From the NCBI GenBank assembly GCA_022818135.1, contig JAFMSR010000015.1, forward strand, positions 455,316 to 519,315: a stretch of DNA of 64,000 nucleotides, given 5' to 3'. Every line of letters begins with the position of its first letter. The stretch's first letter is position 1. Origin of the DNA: Saxidomus purpurata (Eukaryota > Mollusca > Bivalvia > Venerida > Veneridae). Both the position numbers and the translations under genes were made by a program. The notes below the pieces were generated by a model, which was not told the DNA's origin, searched no databases, and saw only the letters and a list, made by a program, of their open reading frames with translations. This document shows positions 49,551 through 62,279 of this stretch, piece after piece.

Positions 49551-50399
49551 GTATAACTTCGTTATTCACCAATACAGACGTTTGTTGGCGGTACAAATGT
49601 ATGTAAACAAACGAATTTAACTTCTCAGACACTTTAAATAAGAAGTGGACACATCATAAACTTGGTAGTTTCGTAAAGTATATTCAACAAATATGTTAGT
49701 AGTCATTCGTTTAAAATCGGCTATTTCCGTAAAATTTAGACTGGTTCGCGATCTCAAATCAAAAGACCGCTTGTTACAAAAGAACACACTGTGAAATCAG
49801 TCTACAGTCTAAAAGTAGTTACGTCACCCCATGGAAATTTTACTTACTGCATTCCAATATACACGCCACCTCCAGGCGGCGTGTAATAACATTGAAACCC
49901 GGTCAGTTGATATTGCTCCCTCTTTTGGGTTAGTTCTCTGTCCAGCCTCTAACTCATGATTACATACACACGACTTTCATTTGATTTGATTTGATGCAAA
50001 TTTTATAAAGGCCGTCCATAAGAGCAAATATGTTAGCTTGAATTTGTGGATGAGACCTCAGCATGTCTCCCATCATGCCTATACATATCAAAAGTCCAGA
50101 ATAGGAGAGATTTACCGGACTGCAATTTCCAGCCAGTATAGGGGTAAGGGGGGGGGGGGTGGGGGTTGGTGTTTTAGCCGTTTTTTTAAAGAAAAGATAT
50201 TTTAAATTTGGAAGCTAATAAAATATATTTTTCGTTATTTCTTTATAAAAAAATCGCGAGCGAGTACTTCACTGTTTTCATAAATAGCATCAACAAGCCG
50301 TTACGAAAATTTTAAAAGGTTATTAAAACGGTATTTCTTAAAATTGTAAAAATATGAGTGAAGAGCATGCTTTTGTTTAAAACCTGAAGAAAAAGTTAC

Positions 50400-52660
50400 A
50401 AAAATCAAAACCTTTCCGTACATAAGCATGTAAAACAACGTGCCCACCGCACTTGCCGTGTGACGTCACGGCGATCACCCCTATAGCCAAAGGTTGAATT
50501 TGATTGGTTGCCAAAGAGTAGGCCAATCACGGCGACCAAAGAGATCTAAGTGTGATTGACCTAGCACACGACTTTCAGGTTAACTTTTGCATTGAAATAT
50601 ACAGAGATTAGGGCGGAGCTTCTCTTTATGATGTCATAGTCTTACGTCCTATGTGAAAAACAGACACTGATTGATTGGATTAGAAAGTAGGAAAAACTGA
50701 GATACGCGGTAGCACTTTTGTTTTCTAAAATAACTTCTATTTGTTTTGTATACCTTCATGTAAATACAGATACAGTGAGCAGGTCATTTTCTGTAAATAG
50801 CTATATATACACCCACCACATAAAAATCTATTTATGAGCAAAAGTGGAATTCCACCGTTTTCAGAAAATGCAAATAGTAGCTAAGTATATTAGACAATTT
50901 ACAAAGAAGATAGGTTATTAGTAATACATTGCCAGCAGAGGTAAGTCAACTTTTGTTGAAAATAATATGTTCTTTTTTATACGAGTAAAGTACATCGTAA
51001 TAATATATCTTAGTGTAGATTATTTACGTAGAAGTTTTTTTAATACACACAACGAACAAATTTATGGCCAATAATTTCTGAAGTTGTCCTATTTTATACT
51101 GCAATTTAATGAAGCTTTTACATGTGCTTTGTAATCAGTAAATACATTTTGTATGCACCTATTACAAATCACATGTACTAAATGCTTTGCTTTTGCTTTG
51201 TAAGGTGAAAATTTAAATTGTATCCATATTTAATATATGTACAATATAATATATTACGTACGAAACACTATAGTTTTCCATTTTAGATTATTTATAAATT
51301 TACCTTGGACGATCCAATAACAAACTTTTTTGTTTTACCAGAGTATGTACATGTAATATTTTCATCAATTTCTGATATTTGTTAAAAAAGTAAGTCGATG
51401 CGTCGGAAATAAGCGTGGGAAACCAATTGCATGGTAGGATGGGACCCTTATGCCCAGTCCATTTTAATGACAATTCATTCTCAAGAAAATTCGTCATAGC
51501 CGGTTAAAGTTTTGAACAACGATAAAGACACCAGCATTGTTTGCAACCACGGGAACGGACAACCGGTTAGACTTACAGACGTGTCTGAGACATTTTTTTC
51601 TTCCTAAAAATACATTGAATGAATAGCTTATCAGAGTTCACTGAGTCATTTTATGACATTTAATTCCCGGCTGCAAAACATTTCTAAAATTAAGGTTTGT
51701 GTTCCATTTAATTGTGATTATTGAATATTTATCGATCAGTACTTTTTTGGAAATAGGAATATAAGTATTGTTAACAAACAAAACAGAAGTTTACGTTATA
51801 CATAAACATTTTTATGAACGTACAGGTCACTAGGATTGTCAGCTATGTGGTTAACTATAAAAAATTCCAGCGATATCTTTAGAAAATACAAATGTAAACA
51901 CAATGTAAGATATAACAAATAAGGAAAGATAGATTATAACCTGGTATTTTGTAATGAGAGGTAAGTTGTCCTGATAAAATGCGAGCGGTAGCTAAATATA
52001 AGACAAATCACAGGAAAGATAGATTTATTACCAATGGAGGTAGGTGTTACTGTTTTAGAAAAATAGTACATACATATTTTTGTTATATGGGTGAAATATA
52101 TCGCATAGTCATATTGCTTCAATTAATTGATATAAGAATTAGCTGATTGTATAGACCACCGACCAGACGTACCATTTAAGTTCTCGGCGCCTTTTTTTCT
52201 TATTTATTTTACACAACCACAAATCATTTATATTCAAAACATACACAAAAAAGCTTTATATAACGTTGCAATTTACACGGTATCCAAATTTAATCAAGGC
52301 TGTACATTACAGAAACAATTATTTCTTTCTTATATTAAAGCTGCCTTGATTCCTGTGAAAAAAATTCTCAAAAATGATATATTAAAATATAGAATGTAAA
52401 AGTAATGGCTAGAAAGCCTATAATCAAGAACACAAGTAAAAAATTCTAAATAACAATTTGTGAAAATCTGAAAATAGTGGTGAGCTTTGACGGCATCGCT
52501 ACAGTATACAGTACATATATATTTACATTGGAATGTAATTATTTGAATCGTTCTAAGATATGTAAATTTCAGAAAGTTGAAGGAAACTTTTTCTCACTAA
52601 AATCTTACAGCAAGCAGCTTCAAATGTTATCTAAAACTTAGAAAACATGAAAACATGACT
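50400..52660. other. AT-rich stretch with possible non-coding first exons
   Basis: No coding exon is supported. Two stretches end in strong donors and share weak similarity: AGCAGAG/GTAAGT at about 50940 and AATGGAG/GTAGGT at about 52040. Either could be an untranslated first exon of the gene at 54676, whose ATG is preceded by an acceptor TTGCAG at about 54532. No promoter was identified. Confidence 0.3.
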
Positions 52661-52890
52661 GATTTACTTTTCACAAACAATAGAAGACCTTCTTATCTTA
52701 GATTTAATGCAGTTCATCAGGTTTTGATATTCATTAAAAAATTGCAGTCGAGGTGTTTGTTTGTTAATTTGTTTTGCTCTGAATCAAGTCAAAAATTAAT
52801 ACACGTTAGAAAGTCATGCGTTTCAACCTCATCACTTTCTATTTTAACTGTCTGCTTGCTATCGTACTTAGTTTAAATCTTTGTCTTACG

Positions 52891-52930
52891 GTAGCGAAAA
52901 ATGAAAGTAAAAAAGCGAAAGTGAAAATGG
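52891..52930 (+). promoter_or_regulatory. IRF/ISRE-type motif cluster upstream of CCCH gene 2
   Basis: GAAAGTGAAA at 52917-52926 fits the GAAANNGAAA consensus bound by interferon regulatory factors. A near match GAAAAATGAAAG lies at 52896-52907. Weaker GAAAGT sites follow at 53933, 54117 and 54287. Bivalves have IRF genes. Distance to the start codon is 1.7 kb and the promoter is not known, so function is inference. Confidence 0.35.
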
Positions 52931-53459
52931 TTTGCATCAGTTATCGTTAAAATAAGAACAGTGATATAGTTTCTCATAAAACCAAAAATCAAATATAAAG
53001 ACTCTTGACATAACATTTATTTCTCGGCTGTATTAGAATTTTATTTCTAAAAATAAGGTTTGTATCGATCTATCTAATAGTGATTATTGAATATTGATCA
53101 TATAGCTTTCTGAAAATTGTTTTGTGAAGAAACAAGTTAAATACAAATGTATGTAAGTTAATAGTTTATCCGAAATGTGGTAAAGTCGAGAACATTGGAA
53201 TTCCATGACATTTTTGCAAAACACGAAACCAAATATAGGACATTACAAGGAAACCTACACCTCCTACAAATTTCCCGCCGAGTAACCTCTTTCTATGATA
53301 AATAATTTGAGGTGAGAGGAATGGATATGGTTTAGGTTCTAATTTAATAAAATATTAGTAATTATAACGTGTTGATGGTTATCACGTGTACTTTCTCTGT
53401 GTTAATGTCGCACTTCTACTCTAAAAATCTGAAATTGTATGCAATTTGAATCAATTCAG

Positions 53460-53875
53460 TTCAGTATTTAAGGAGTTCTGGCCCTGACAAGAAAAAGTAA
53501 TAAAGGGAGATAGGGAGATAAATGAAAAAGGACAAACTACAGTTAAGGTCCTTGTACACTGCACTTTCTTTCAATGTCTTCTCTGTGTGTGTAAAGCTTA
53601 AACAAATTCCCATGACTACTTTCGGAGTTATGTTCCGGACAAAAGTGTTATATACAAACCCATTAAGAAGAGATACCTAAAAAAGACTAAGGTGCGGTTA
53701 TGGTTCTTACACACTGCACTTTCTCTCAATGACCTCTGTCTAGGTGTAAAGTTTAAATAAATTATCTTGAATACTTTTATATTAGTGCTCCAGACAGAAG
53801 AGTGACCGTCGCACGGACGGACGGAGCCCATTACAATATCCCCTCCGCGAAGGCGGGGGATAATAAAGCAATTTG
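53460..53875 (+). repeat. Bivalve repeat with two core units
   Basis: Two units of about 160 bp share ACACTGCACTTTCT, TCAATG, GTGTAAAG and a TTTAAATAAATT-like block. The right end is GCACGGACGGACGGAG followed by CCCCTCCGCGAAGGCGGGGG, a perfect short hairpin. The design matches other repeats in this window with tandem cores and fixed right ends. Confidence 0.6.
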
Positions 53876-54012
53876 AACGGTGACCGTAAAAGAATTATTT
53901 ACAACGAATAAAAATTCGGTGAAAAGTTTTATGAAAGTGGGAACGGTTTTTTTGTCGTATTAGTGAAATTTAATACGTTTCGACGCATAAAGAATTAATA
54001 AATTATATTTTG

Positions 54013-54100
54013 CCCAATCGGAACACCTCGGCAGAATGCTTCGCATCATCTTCGTTTGATGTAGGGTAACGGAATCTGCCGAGGACTTCCGATTGATATT
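54013..54100. repeat. Hairpin repeat upstream of CCCH gene 2
   Basis: CAATCGGAACACCTCGGCAG at the left is inverted, with two mismatches, as CTGCCGAGGACTTCCGATTG at the right. The loop is about 45 bases. It resembles a small palindromic repeat rather than a terminator, since no gene ends here. Confidence 0.55.
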
Positions 54101-54675
54101 TTGCCTTTTCAAAAACGAAAGTAGGTTTTCCCGTTTTCAAATATCTTTGTAATTTTCAAGAAATCTCCTAGAGAGAGGCTGTGAATAGGTTGTACATAAA
54201 TAAGCATGCCTATTTTGAATTATAATTGAAGAACTTTACTTCCAATGTGCAATATTTGTCAGACTGTTTACAATATGCAAAAAAGCGAAAGTAGGACAAA
54301 AGACCACCCAGTCAACTAAGGAAATACACAAACATTTCTGCAGCAGTATTTCAAACAGGGAAATACTCCACGGCTATTGTAAAGTTTCAGAAGCCAGTTT
54401 CAAACTGTATTTCCCTGTTACAATTCCAGATTTAAAAGAAAATTCGATTTGGTCTTAGTAATGGACCTTTAATGTTCGGTAAAATGTTATACAGTGTCCA
54501 TGCTAAATTTAAACTTTTTTGTCGACTTGCAGAGGGAGATATATCAGGCGTTCAAACTCACAGGAAGTTGCAATAGTTGAAAAAGAATACAAACTGCTTT
54601 TGGTAAATTCGCCAAAATAGAATTGAATTCAACTCTAACCGGCTCAAAGCTTGACAAGACACAAAGGAAGAAAAA

Positions 54676-56763
54676 ATGTATTCCCGAAATCGTCGTTGCA
54701 GCCGGAGTATTTCACCTATGATTTGGGCACGTCAACGCTTTTCTTTTTCAAGGAGCGTTAGTCCCGAGCAAGACACACACTATCGTTATCACGATACAAG
54801 CGATCATAGTCCTATGTCACGTGATCATGGTTCTATGTCACGTGATCATAGTTCTGTGTCACGCGATCGTAGTCCTAACAGACGTGACTATAGGTCTACG
54901 GTACGTAATGTTAGAAATATGACACCTGCTCGTAGCCCTCCGACACGTGAAAGTACTTCTGAGTCACGTGATTATAGTCCTGTGTCACGTGATCGTAGTC
55001 CTATATTACGTTATGGCAGCCCTATGATGCGCGAACGTAGTCCTTACAAACGTGATTATAGTCCTGTGGCACGTCGAGATGAACGTCGATTGACACGCCG
55101 GGAAAAAGGTCGTCGGATGACACGTTGCGAAAGAGAGCGCTCAATGACACGTCTAGAAGAAAGAGAAAAACGAGAAACACGAGAAAAACGACGAAATAAC
55201 GATCGAGTTCGTGACACACCAGAGCATAGACGTGTAGATTACACAAATGGAGATGGCAGGCACTATCGTTGCGAAGATTTGCATACTTACGACAATCGAG
55301 GATACTCCCCTTTTAACTCAGAGGATGAAAATGTCAACGACAGATACAACTTCTCCCCGTTTAGAAATGATAGACGAGGCCGTTATGAGAATCGTAATCC
55401 AGAAGATGATTTTAACGAATATCGGAGAGGAAATAATGGAAGTAACGTATATACATTCACCAGAGCTACAGAAAGTGTTAATATGCCACTTTCTCCGGTG
55501 ATCTGTAAATTTTATAACAATGAAGGAACCTGCACAAGAGGCAACTCATGTAAGTATCTACATCTATGCAAGCACGTTATCACCGACGACTGCAAATTCG
55601 GATGGCGTTGTAAACGCTCTCATAATATTTTCGATAGTCAACCAAGATCTATATTAAAAAAATATGGATTAATACCTACAGATTGTAACAAAGAAGCGAT
55701 AATCGCTTCAGTCAAAGGAACGTTGAAAAATGAAGGTATAAGAACAAAATTGCATAGCGATGAAACAAAACCTGCGGCCTATCGGCAACTTACAACAAAA
55801 GAGACACCTATCCTGAAAGAAACATTGTCTTCGGGTGAACCTGATGAAGGATTTGCTAGATCACCAGATGTGGATTCGTCTGACGGGAACAAGTCAGACA
55901 GGACAGACCAAAAAAGTTACGGCTTTGGAGACGACTATATTTCATTGGAAACAGAACCAAAAAGAAAAATGAGTCGTAAGAAGAAGATTCATAAAAAGAA
56001 GAGGAAAACGAACAAAATCAAGAATGAAAGTAAAAGCGATACGGATAAACATGTTCTGAACCAGGACAGTGAAAACAATGCAGACAATACGAATGTGCAG
56101 ATATCGATTAAATTTGAATGTAAGTTTATTGTTTACGATTAACTTTAAGTTTAAACAAACACATATGTGTTATCATTTAGGTATAAGTAAATATATAATT
56201 ATCGCTAATATTAGATAGTATTTCAAATAACTGATTCAAAAGTAATCAATTTATCATACTATAGTATATGTATCTTTGTTTCATAGTTCTAATCACGTGT
56301 CACCGTCTATTTCACAGCCAAATAATACTTAATTAGATACATGTATTTTATAATTTAATGTATGTCTCAATAAACAGGAAAGGATACAATAAAGATGTTA
56401 AAAGATTTTTGAATATTTAAAAGTACAAATTGCATTATTATTTAAAATTGAACTCCAGTGTACGCGGGCAAGCGATATCCTTGGAAACAGCATTGATCAA
56501 AGTCAATGTGAGTACGTGAGGTTGATAACCTGAAAGCTTGATCGTGTTAACGATGCGACTTTCGAAAGTTTCCGTAGAAAATTATTATATTTTCAGCAAA
56601 ACTTACAGACAGAAGCTTCCGAATCATGCAAACCGGTGACCAATGGAAAATTTCGAGCCCCCAAAAAGAATGGTTTGAGCTGAGTAATGAGGATTCCGCA
56701 GTATTCAGCGAATTGTACCGACGTGCTTTTGAAATTAGAGAGAAGGTTCTGTCTAAGGAATGA
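54676..56763 (+). CDS. RS-rich protein with two ZAP-type CCCH fingers (gene 2)
   Basis: Exons 54676-56119 and 56597-56763 join GT-AG in phase 1 (536 aa). Residues 1 to about 185 are rich in Arg-Ser and Arg-Asp, with seven-residue repeats such as SRDHGSM and SRDHSSV, as in SR splicing factors. Two fingers follow: Cys277, 286, 292 with His296 (C-X8-C-X5-C-X3-H) and Cys298, 306, 312 with His316 (C-X7-C-X5-C-X3-H). They align with the last two fingers of gene 1, including CKFYNNEG and QPRS-L-KYGLIP after them. The winged-helix part and first two fingers of gene 1 are absent. A basic run near 430-450 (KRKMSRKKKIHKKKRK) is a likely nuclear signal. The second exon encodes FRIMQTGDQWKI, related to the last exon of gene 1. 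No PARP part is seen. Nuclear RNA binding is inferred. Confidence 0.82.
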
Positions 56764-58490
56764 AAAAGTTTGAGCACTGTCCGTGATAAGGAGAAGATTT
56801 TATTACTAATCTAGTAGCTGTTAGCTAAAATATATTAACCTTCTTTATTTTCTCGGTACGTAAACGTGTAAAATCTTGAGTGTTCATTTCTCTCCCCATA
56901 AACATGAAAGACATTTCCATGTAGCGGATCTGAATCTAGCAAAGCCATTCATCTGCGGATCCTTTTAATTATTATCATGTTATTAACAAGTTTGTTTATG
57001 GGGTTTCTTACTTATTGCAGAGAGTTGACAAAAAATCTTCACAGCGATTGTTTTCCCTTACAGTAGCAGGAACCACTGCCGTCAAGGAGCCATTCAAATC
57101 ACCTCATTAAATGTCTGAAGTTCGCAATAAGATTGCTTAAATATTAGAAACAGATAATTGTTTCGTCGTACTTTATAATATAAAATTTTAAATTGTGACA
57201 ATGGTTTAACAACAGTCCTGGTAATTTTTGACGGCAGTTATTTGAAGAAAAGTTTATCCATTTAAATTGTTGTAAGGAGTTAAGGGTTAGAACTAATGTA
57301 AATATCTTTTTCATTGCCTTTCATGTTTTCAGTTTGATTTAACGAGGGAATTCTTTTTTTCGAAATCATCGACACATTTATAATTACAATTTACATATTA
57401 CTTCATATGACTTCAGGATGTAAATAATAATGTTTATTTTGGGGTGAGTGCGATAATATATCGTCCTTGTAGTGGCGCTAATCATGTAAATTGAATGCTT
57501 CATAGAAAGTGTATCTCGTGCTAAATATTGTTAATCAAACAACATAAACAGTTGTTTATAAAAGGAAACATAGAATGATTTGCAACATAGTTTTATGTTG
57601 GATTCACAACAAATCTTTACATTTAATGTGGAAGAAAATGTGAAGAAAAGAAGAAACCAGAAATGAACGTCGGTCAATCCGGATTAAACTTTGGATACAT
57701 ACAAAACTGTACAAACAAACTCATATGAGGATATCATCAATGTACATTATGTTCATGCAACAGGCGTAGCTTAGTATATTTAAAGTCTTATTTACTAATG
57801 TATGGATATATGACACATCTAAACAGCAAAGTTCAAAGTGATTAATGCACGGAACAGGCATACAGTACAACTAATAAAACTGTAAATACAAATGTTGCGT
57901 TCTTTATTCTTGTTTAAGTTTTGAATTATTTTATCTTAAGTGTAATTTGTCTGTGGAAATCCAGGTGCATGGTTGTGCGACTGATAAATATTGAATCCTG
58001 CCTTCACCCACAATCAACCAGATCATGGCCCTATCAACCCTTTTGTATTGTTAAGTAAAGTCCGTCTCGGTGACAGGGAGGCCTATCGAAAGCAGGTGTT
58101 TATCTTAGCACATATTGCGACAGACGTTTCCTAATACATGGTGATACCTACTTCCCTTTCTTATTGTACTTGCATCGACAAATATGAAAATTCAGACAAC
58201 AGTTGATATGCTATTGACTTTGAAAGAGAACTAATAAAATGTTGATGAAGTTTGTCAAACATAATTTAGAAGATAAGGCTTTTGGACAAAAATGGTTTCG
58301 AAAATGTCAATTGTAATTCATCTTCACTAAATTAATGGTACCTTGTAGACAGCTCATCTCTAATATGGCTGTTACTTCAACACGAGCATCGGTAACACCG
58401 AAGAATGCTCCTAGAAGTCTTCGATTGAATGAAGAGCAAACATGTTTTGTTTTTTGCAAATGAAAAAGATACAAGTACATTTGTATGAAA
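56764..58490. other. Downstream of CCCH gene 2, no gene seen
   Basis: This should include the 3' UTR of gene 2. No protein-like frame or clear repeat family was recognised. Confidence 0.35.
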
Positions 58491-58499
58491 ATTGTAATT

Positions 58500-58980
58500 A
58501 AAAAACAAAGAGGTCTAAGATGACCCTATATCACTCATCTGGCTACCATTGGCTATAATACAAGGTCAACAATATCACAGTAAAGGTCAGTTAAGACACG
58601 GGGTTCATGATTTGAACAATATTCATATAGGTCCATTACAAAATGCAACATTCCAAATATGTTAGCTCTGAGCATTGTGGTTTTAAAAAAGAATTTTTAA
58701 AACATTTTTCTCTACTTAAACCTATGTGAAATCAAGTGAACTCAGGGCAGGGTCTATTCTGATCCTGGGTCATGATTGAACAATCTCGGTAGAGGTCCAC
58801 AAGGCAATGCTACATGACAAATACCAAAGCTCTATGCCATGTGGTTTCAGAGAATATTTCTAAATGTTTTCGTACATATGCCCCAAGCGAGGACAGTTTT
58901 GGTCTTGATTTGAACACTCTTTGAATAGGTCTACTAAACAATGCTACAATTAACTAATCCAGCTCAATGACAAAAACCTC
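58500..58980 (+). repeat. Bivalve repeat, about three diverged tandem units
   Basis: Units of about 150-160 bp share TCATGATTTGAACAATATTC or close variants, GGTCCACAAGGCAATGCTAC and GTGGTTTCAGAGAATATTTC. Divergence between units is high. No flanking duplication was found. Confidence 0.55.
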
Positions 58981-59499
58981 AGAAATGAACATCGCGCATG
59001 ATACTCAATTCGTAACCTAAAATAGCAAGGTCACAAACAAAATCCCGTTTATTTTTTTCAAGGTCACAAACGAACTCCAAATATGGATACTATAATAAAG
59101 AATTATAAGCAAGACTTGCGTCACAGACAACAAAAGTAAATCGGATACTTTCACAGACACATAAGCACTTGGTGCAACTGCTCTGTGCCTAACCTGTGAT
59201 ATCTTTGTCAGGGATAAGAATACATTTCGGTGTTTTAGAAAAAATCCATGTAACCCGGACAAAAATGCCGTCGGTCTTCCACACTCCTTTCCGCGATCCC
59301 TTCATTCCCGCTTATGCTTTTTAGGATTCTATTATGTTAAAAATACTATTTCTAGTATTTAGACTGGTGCTTGCCTCCAGTCCGTAGTAGCAATTTTGAA
59401 TTTCTACCTCTGCACACTTCATTTTACTTAAACACCCTTATTCTGCAATGAAAACTAATCTTAGTAAACTGCATGAAAAAGAGTGAGATAAAAAGACAA

Positions 59500-60185
59500 C
59501 GTATAGTAATTATGATAACAAGAAACCCAAAAGGGCCAGTATCGCTCTCCTGGTCTGACTGGACTGTTCTGAGTAAGTTTTGAGAAAATGTTTTGTAATG
59601 TTATCAAGGAAACGCTAACAGAAGTCACTGTGAGTTTGACTTTGACAAACTGATACCAAAAACGCATCAGCTACTAAGTGAAGTTTGAAGACTGTGGGTG
59701 TTGATCTTAAGATATTGATTTTTTGAAGTTCGGGTCACTGTGACCTTGACTACTGACCCCAAAGCGACAGGGATCCTCCACTCAGTAAAATCAATCATTC
59801 TATCATGTTTGAAGACTGTGGGTTATATAAACTTCAAGATATTGAGCCAAATAGATTTTTAAAGTTCGGTTCAATGTCATCTTGACCTTTGACCCATCGA
59901 CCCCAAAAACAATAAGGATCATTTACATATAGCAGGAAACCTGAGAAATTTGATGAAAGTTGAATGGAAATTGTGACCTGTAGAGTGTTATCAAGGAAAC
60001 GTTATCGGAGGTTACTGTGGCCTTCACCTTTGACCCACTGACCCCAAAAGTGATAGGAATCATCTACAAATTGCAATGATCATTCTCAGCAAGTTTTATT
60101 AAATTCAAATAAAAGTGTGACCTGCAGAGCGTTATCAAGGAAAAGTTTACGGACAGACGGACGACAAACAAACCACCATGGCATA
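59500..60185 (+). repeat. Bivalve repeat, three to four tandem units with GACCTTTGACCCACTGACCC
   Basis: Units of roughly 130-150 bp repeat GTTATCAAGGAAACG, GGTCACTGTGACCTTGAC, TTTGACCCACTGACCCCAAA and AAGTTTGAAGACTGTGGGT. The right end is ACGGACAGACGGACGACAAAC, a common end of such repeats, close to that at 53815. Short ORFs on the minus strand inside it are shadows of the repeat. Confidence 0.65.
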
Positions 60186-62214
60186 AGCTCTGTTGGATTT
60201 TTCCAGTAGAAGTATTAATCAGACGTACATAGCTTTGAATAAAGGTTATAGAACGATTTAGCAAGCACAAAAACATGTGTAAGTGAATCACTACGTGCCC
60301 ATCGTATACGTTTTCGATAACATATTTTAAAACGTTTGAAATAAATACCTTTCTAGACTTTGATTGGCTATATATTTTTTCTCCAATGACTGTATATAGT
60401 TATTTTATTTATTCTTATTGGCTTAATTAATAATTTTCGAATAATCTTCTAAATTATTTGAGAAATTAAGGACTGTGCAAGTGTAGACGGTAAGTATTAA
60501 TATACCAAGGTCATTTTCAATGTCAAGTGATTTTGAAAAGAAATTTCTAGGAAGTGATACTAGTATCTATAAATAAGAAGTGATTTTCTAAAAATCCTAT
60601 CGCAATATCTATTTGACTGTAACCATATCTTACACAATGTATATCTATCAGTAGGTAAATATAGACAAGTATCATTGATTTAATGGGCAATGGTTTTATC
60701 CGATAAATGATTTCAGAAAAACGTCAATTGATAGATATAAATAACCTCTTACATAACAAGATCAATTTATTGTGAAACGGGAAACATTAACTACAAGTTG
60801 AAAGTAGAGGTAAGGATATGATAAAAAAAGCTTAACAGTTTTATTTATAATTGAATTTGATCATTTAAATGCAATTAGTAAATTGTGTACTGAAGTTGGT
60901 TGATCATACATTTAAATATATGTAAATAGTGATCAATTAGGTATGACTGTATTTCAAAATAAAACGTCCGTGTATTTTGTTTTCAGAACAGCTAGATTAC
61001 CAATCTTATAATGGCAATTTGAAAATAGAAAGAACACTAAGAATGTAGAAAGTTTTGATATTAAGTGTTTGCTCTCTAGTATAAAACTTCAGAATTTTAG
61101 GATACACTTGTGGTTAGAAAAATTAAAATAAGCAAAGCTAAAAGTACAATATAAAAATGTTTCATCTTCTAAAATTGGTAATCAACCCTCTTTTGATAAT
61201 TAATTTTCATAAGGTAAGTATCATTTATTAATTTATTCATTTCAGGTTTTAGAAGCAGTCATTGTGTTTAGTACTCTGTACGTGTCCATAAAGCAGTTAT
61301 ATATAAAGTATAAACTTAATTGTGATACCGAATACATAGGTACATTTTAAGAAAAATGTGTTTAAATATGGACATATTTATTTAGATTGGAAAACATAAA
61401 ACGCACAGCCGTGATCGTGCTCCTTATATATCTCTATCCGGTTCGCGTGTATGTTTCAGTGTAACATACGGTCATTTTGACGGGTAACATATATCTCTTT
61501 CAGACAAATTTTTGTCCACTTTGGTTATATATTTACTCTACGCATACAAAGCACCGATTTAAATTGGAATTAATAGACATTTCCATAAAAAACGTTTTGA
61601 CACATTTTACGTTTACTTACAATATTTAAAAAGTGTAGTAAAATATTGTTGGAATTACCTTGCAACATTGCACTTACATATAGCTTACATTTTGCATGTA
61701 CGCCGTTTTCGCTTTTAATGCTTAATACTAACGTTTTAAATTATATTCCCTTGAAATGTGTTGGATAAATCGATTTTAAGATAATTTCATGAACTTAACA
61801 AACGTAATTGTACGTCAAGGATTAATCGATCATATAGTCTTTTCGCAAAAGTTTAGCATTGTTCGCCTTTAAACATTATTACGTTACTGCAAAACCTTAT
61901 CAGGTGGTGAAAGGCATATTAGATTGTCCATTGTTATAACGTTAAACCAAAGAAACTTGGTATTGGAAATCCAATGTCATTAACTACTTTTCAAAACGTG
62001 GAAGATGTCCGTTTATTTTGCTGAATAATTTCTGTTTAGTTATGAATATTCAAATATTTTGCATATTTTAGCAATAACACGATTGTGTTAGGTGAACCGT
62101 AAGGAAAGTAGTGTTTTGCAGTTTTTGGTAGTTACTAAGGGAGCAAGGGAAGAGACTAGAGTATGAAAGGAAGTTTCTTGCTAAGTAGTGTATATCGGAA
62201 CGATTCATCTTCCT

Positions 62215-62224
62215 TATATAAAAG
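62215..62224 (+). promoter_or_regulatory. Possible TATA box
   Basis: TATATAAAAG matches the TATA consensus and lies about 65 bp before the possible exon at 62280-62331. AT-rich sequence makes chance matches common, so this is weak. Confidence 0.25.
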
Positions 62225-62279
62225 TACATGTTTATGGGTCTGTTGCCTGGCAATTGTGGAATATTTGTATTTTGACACA

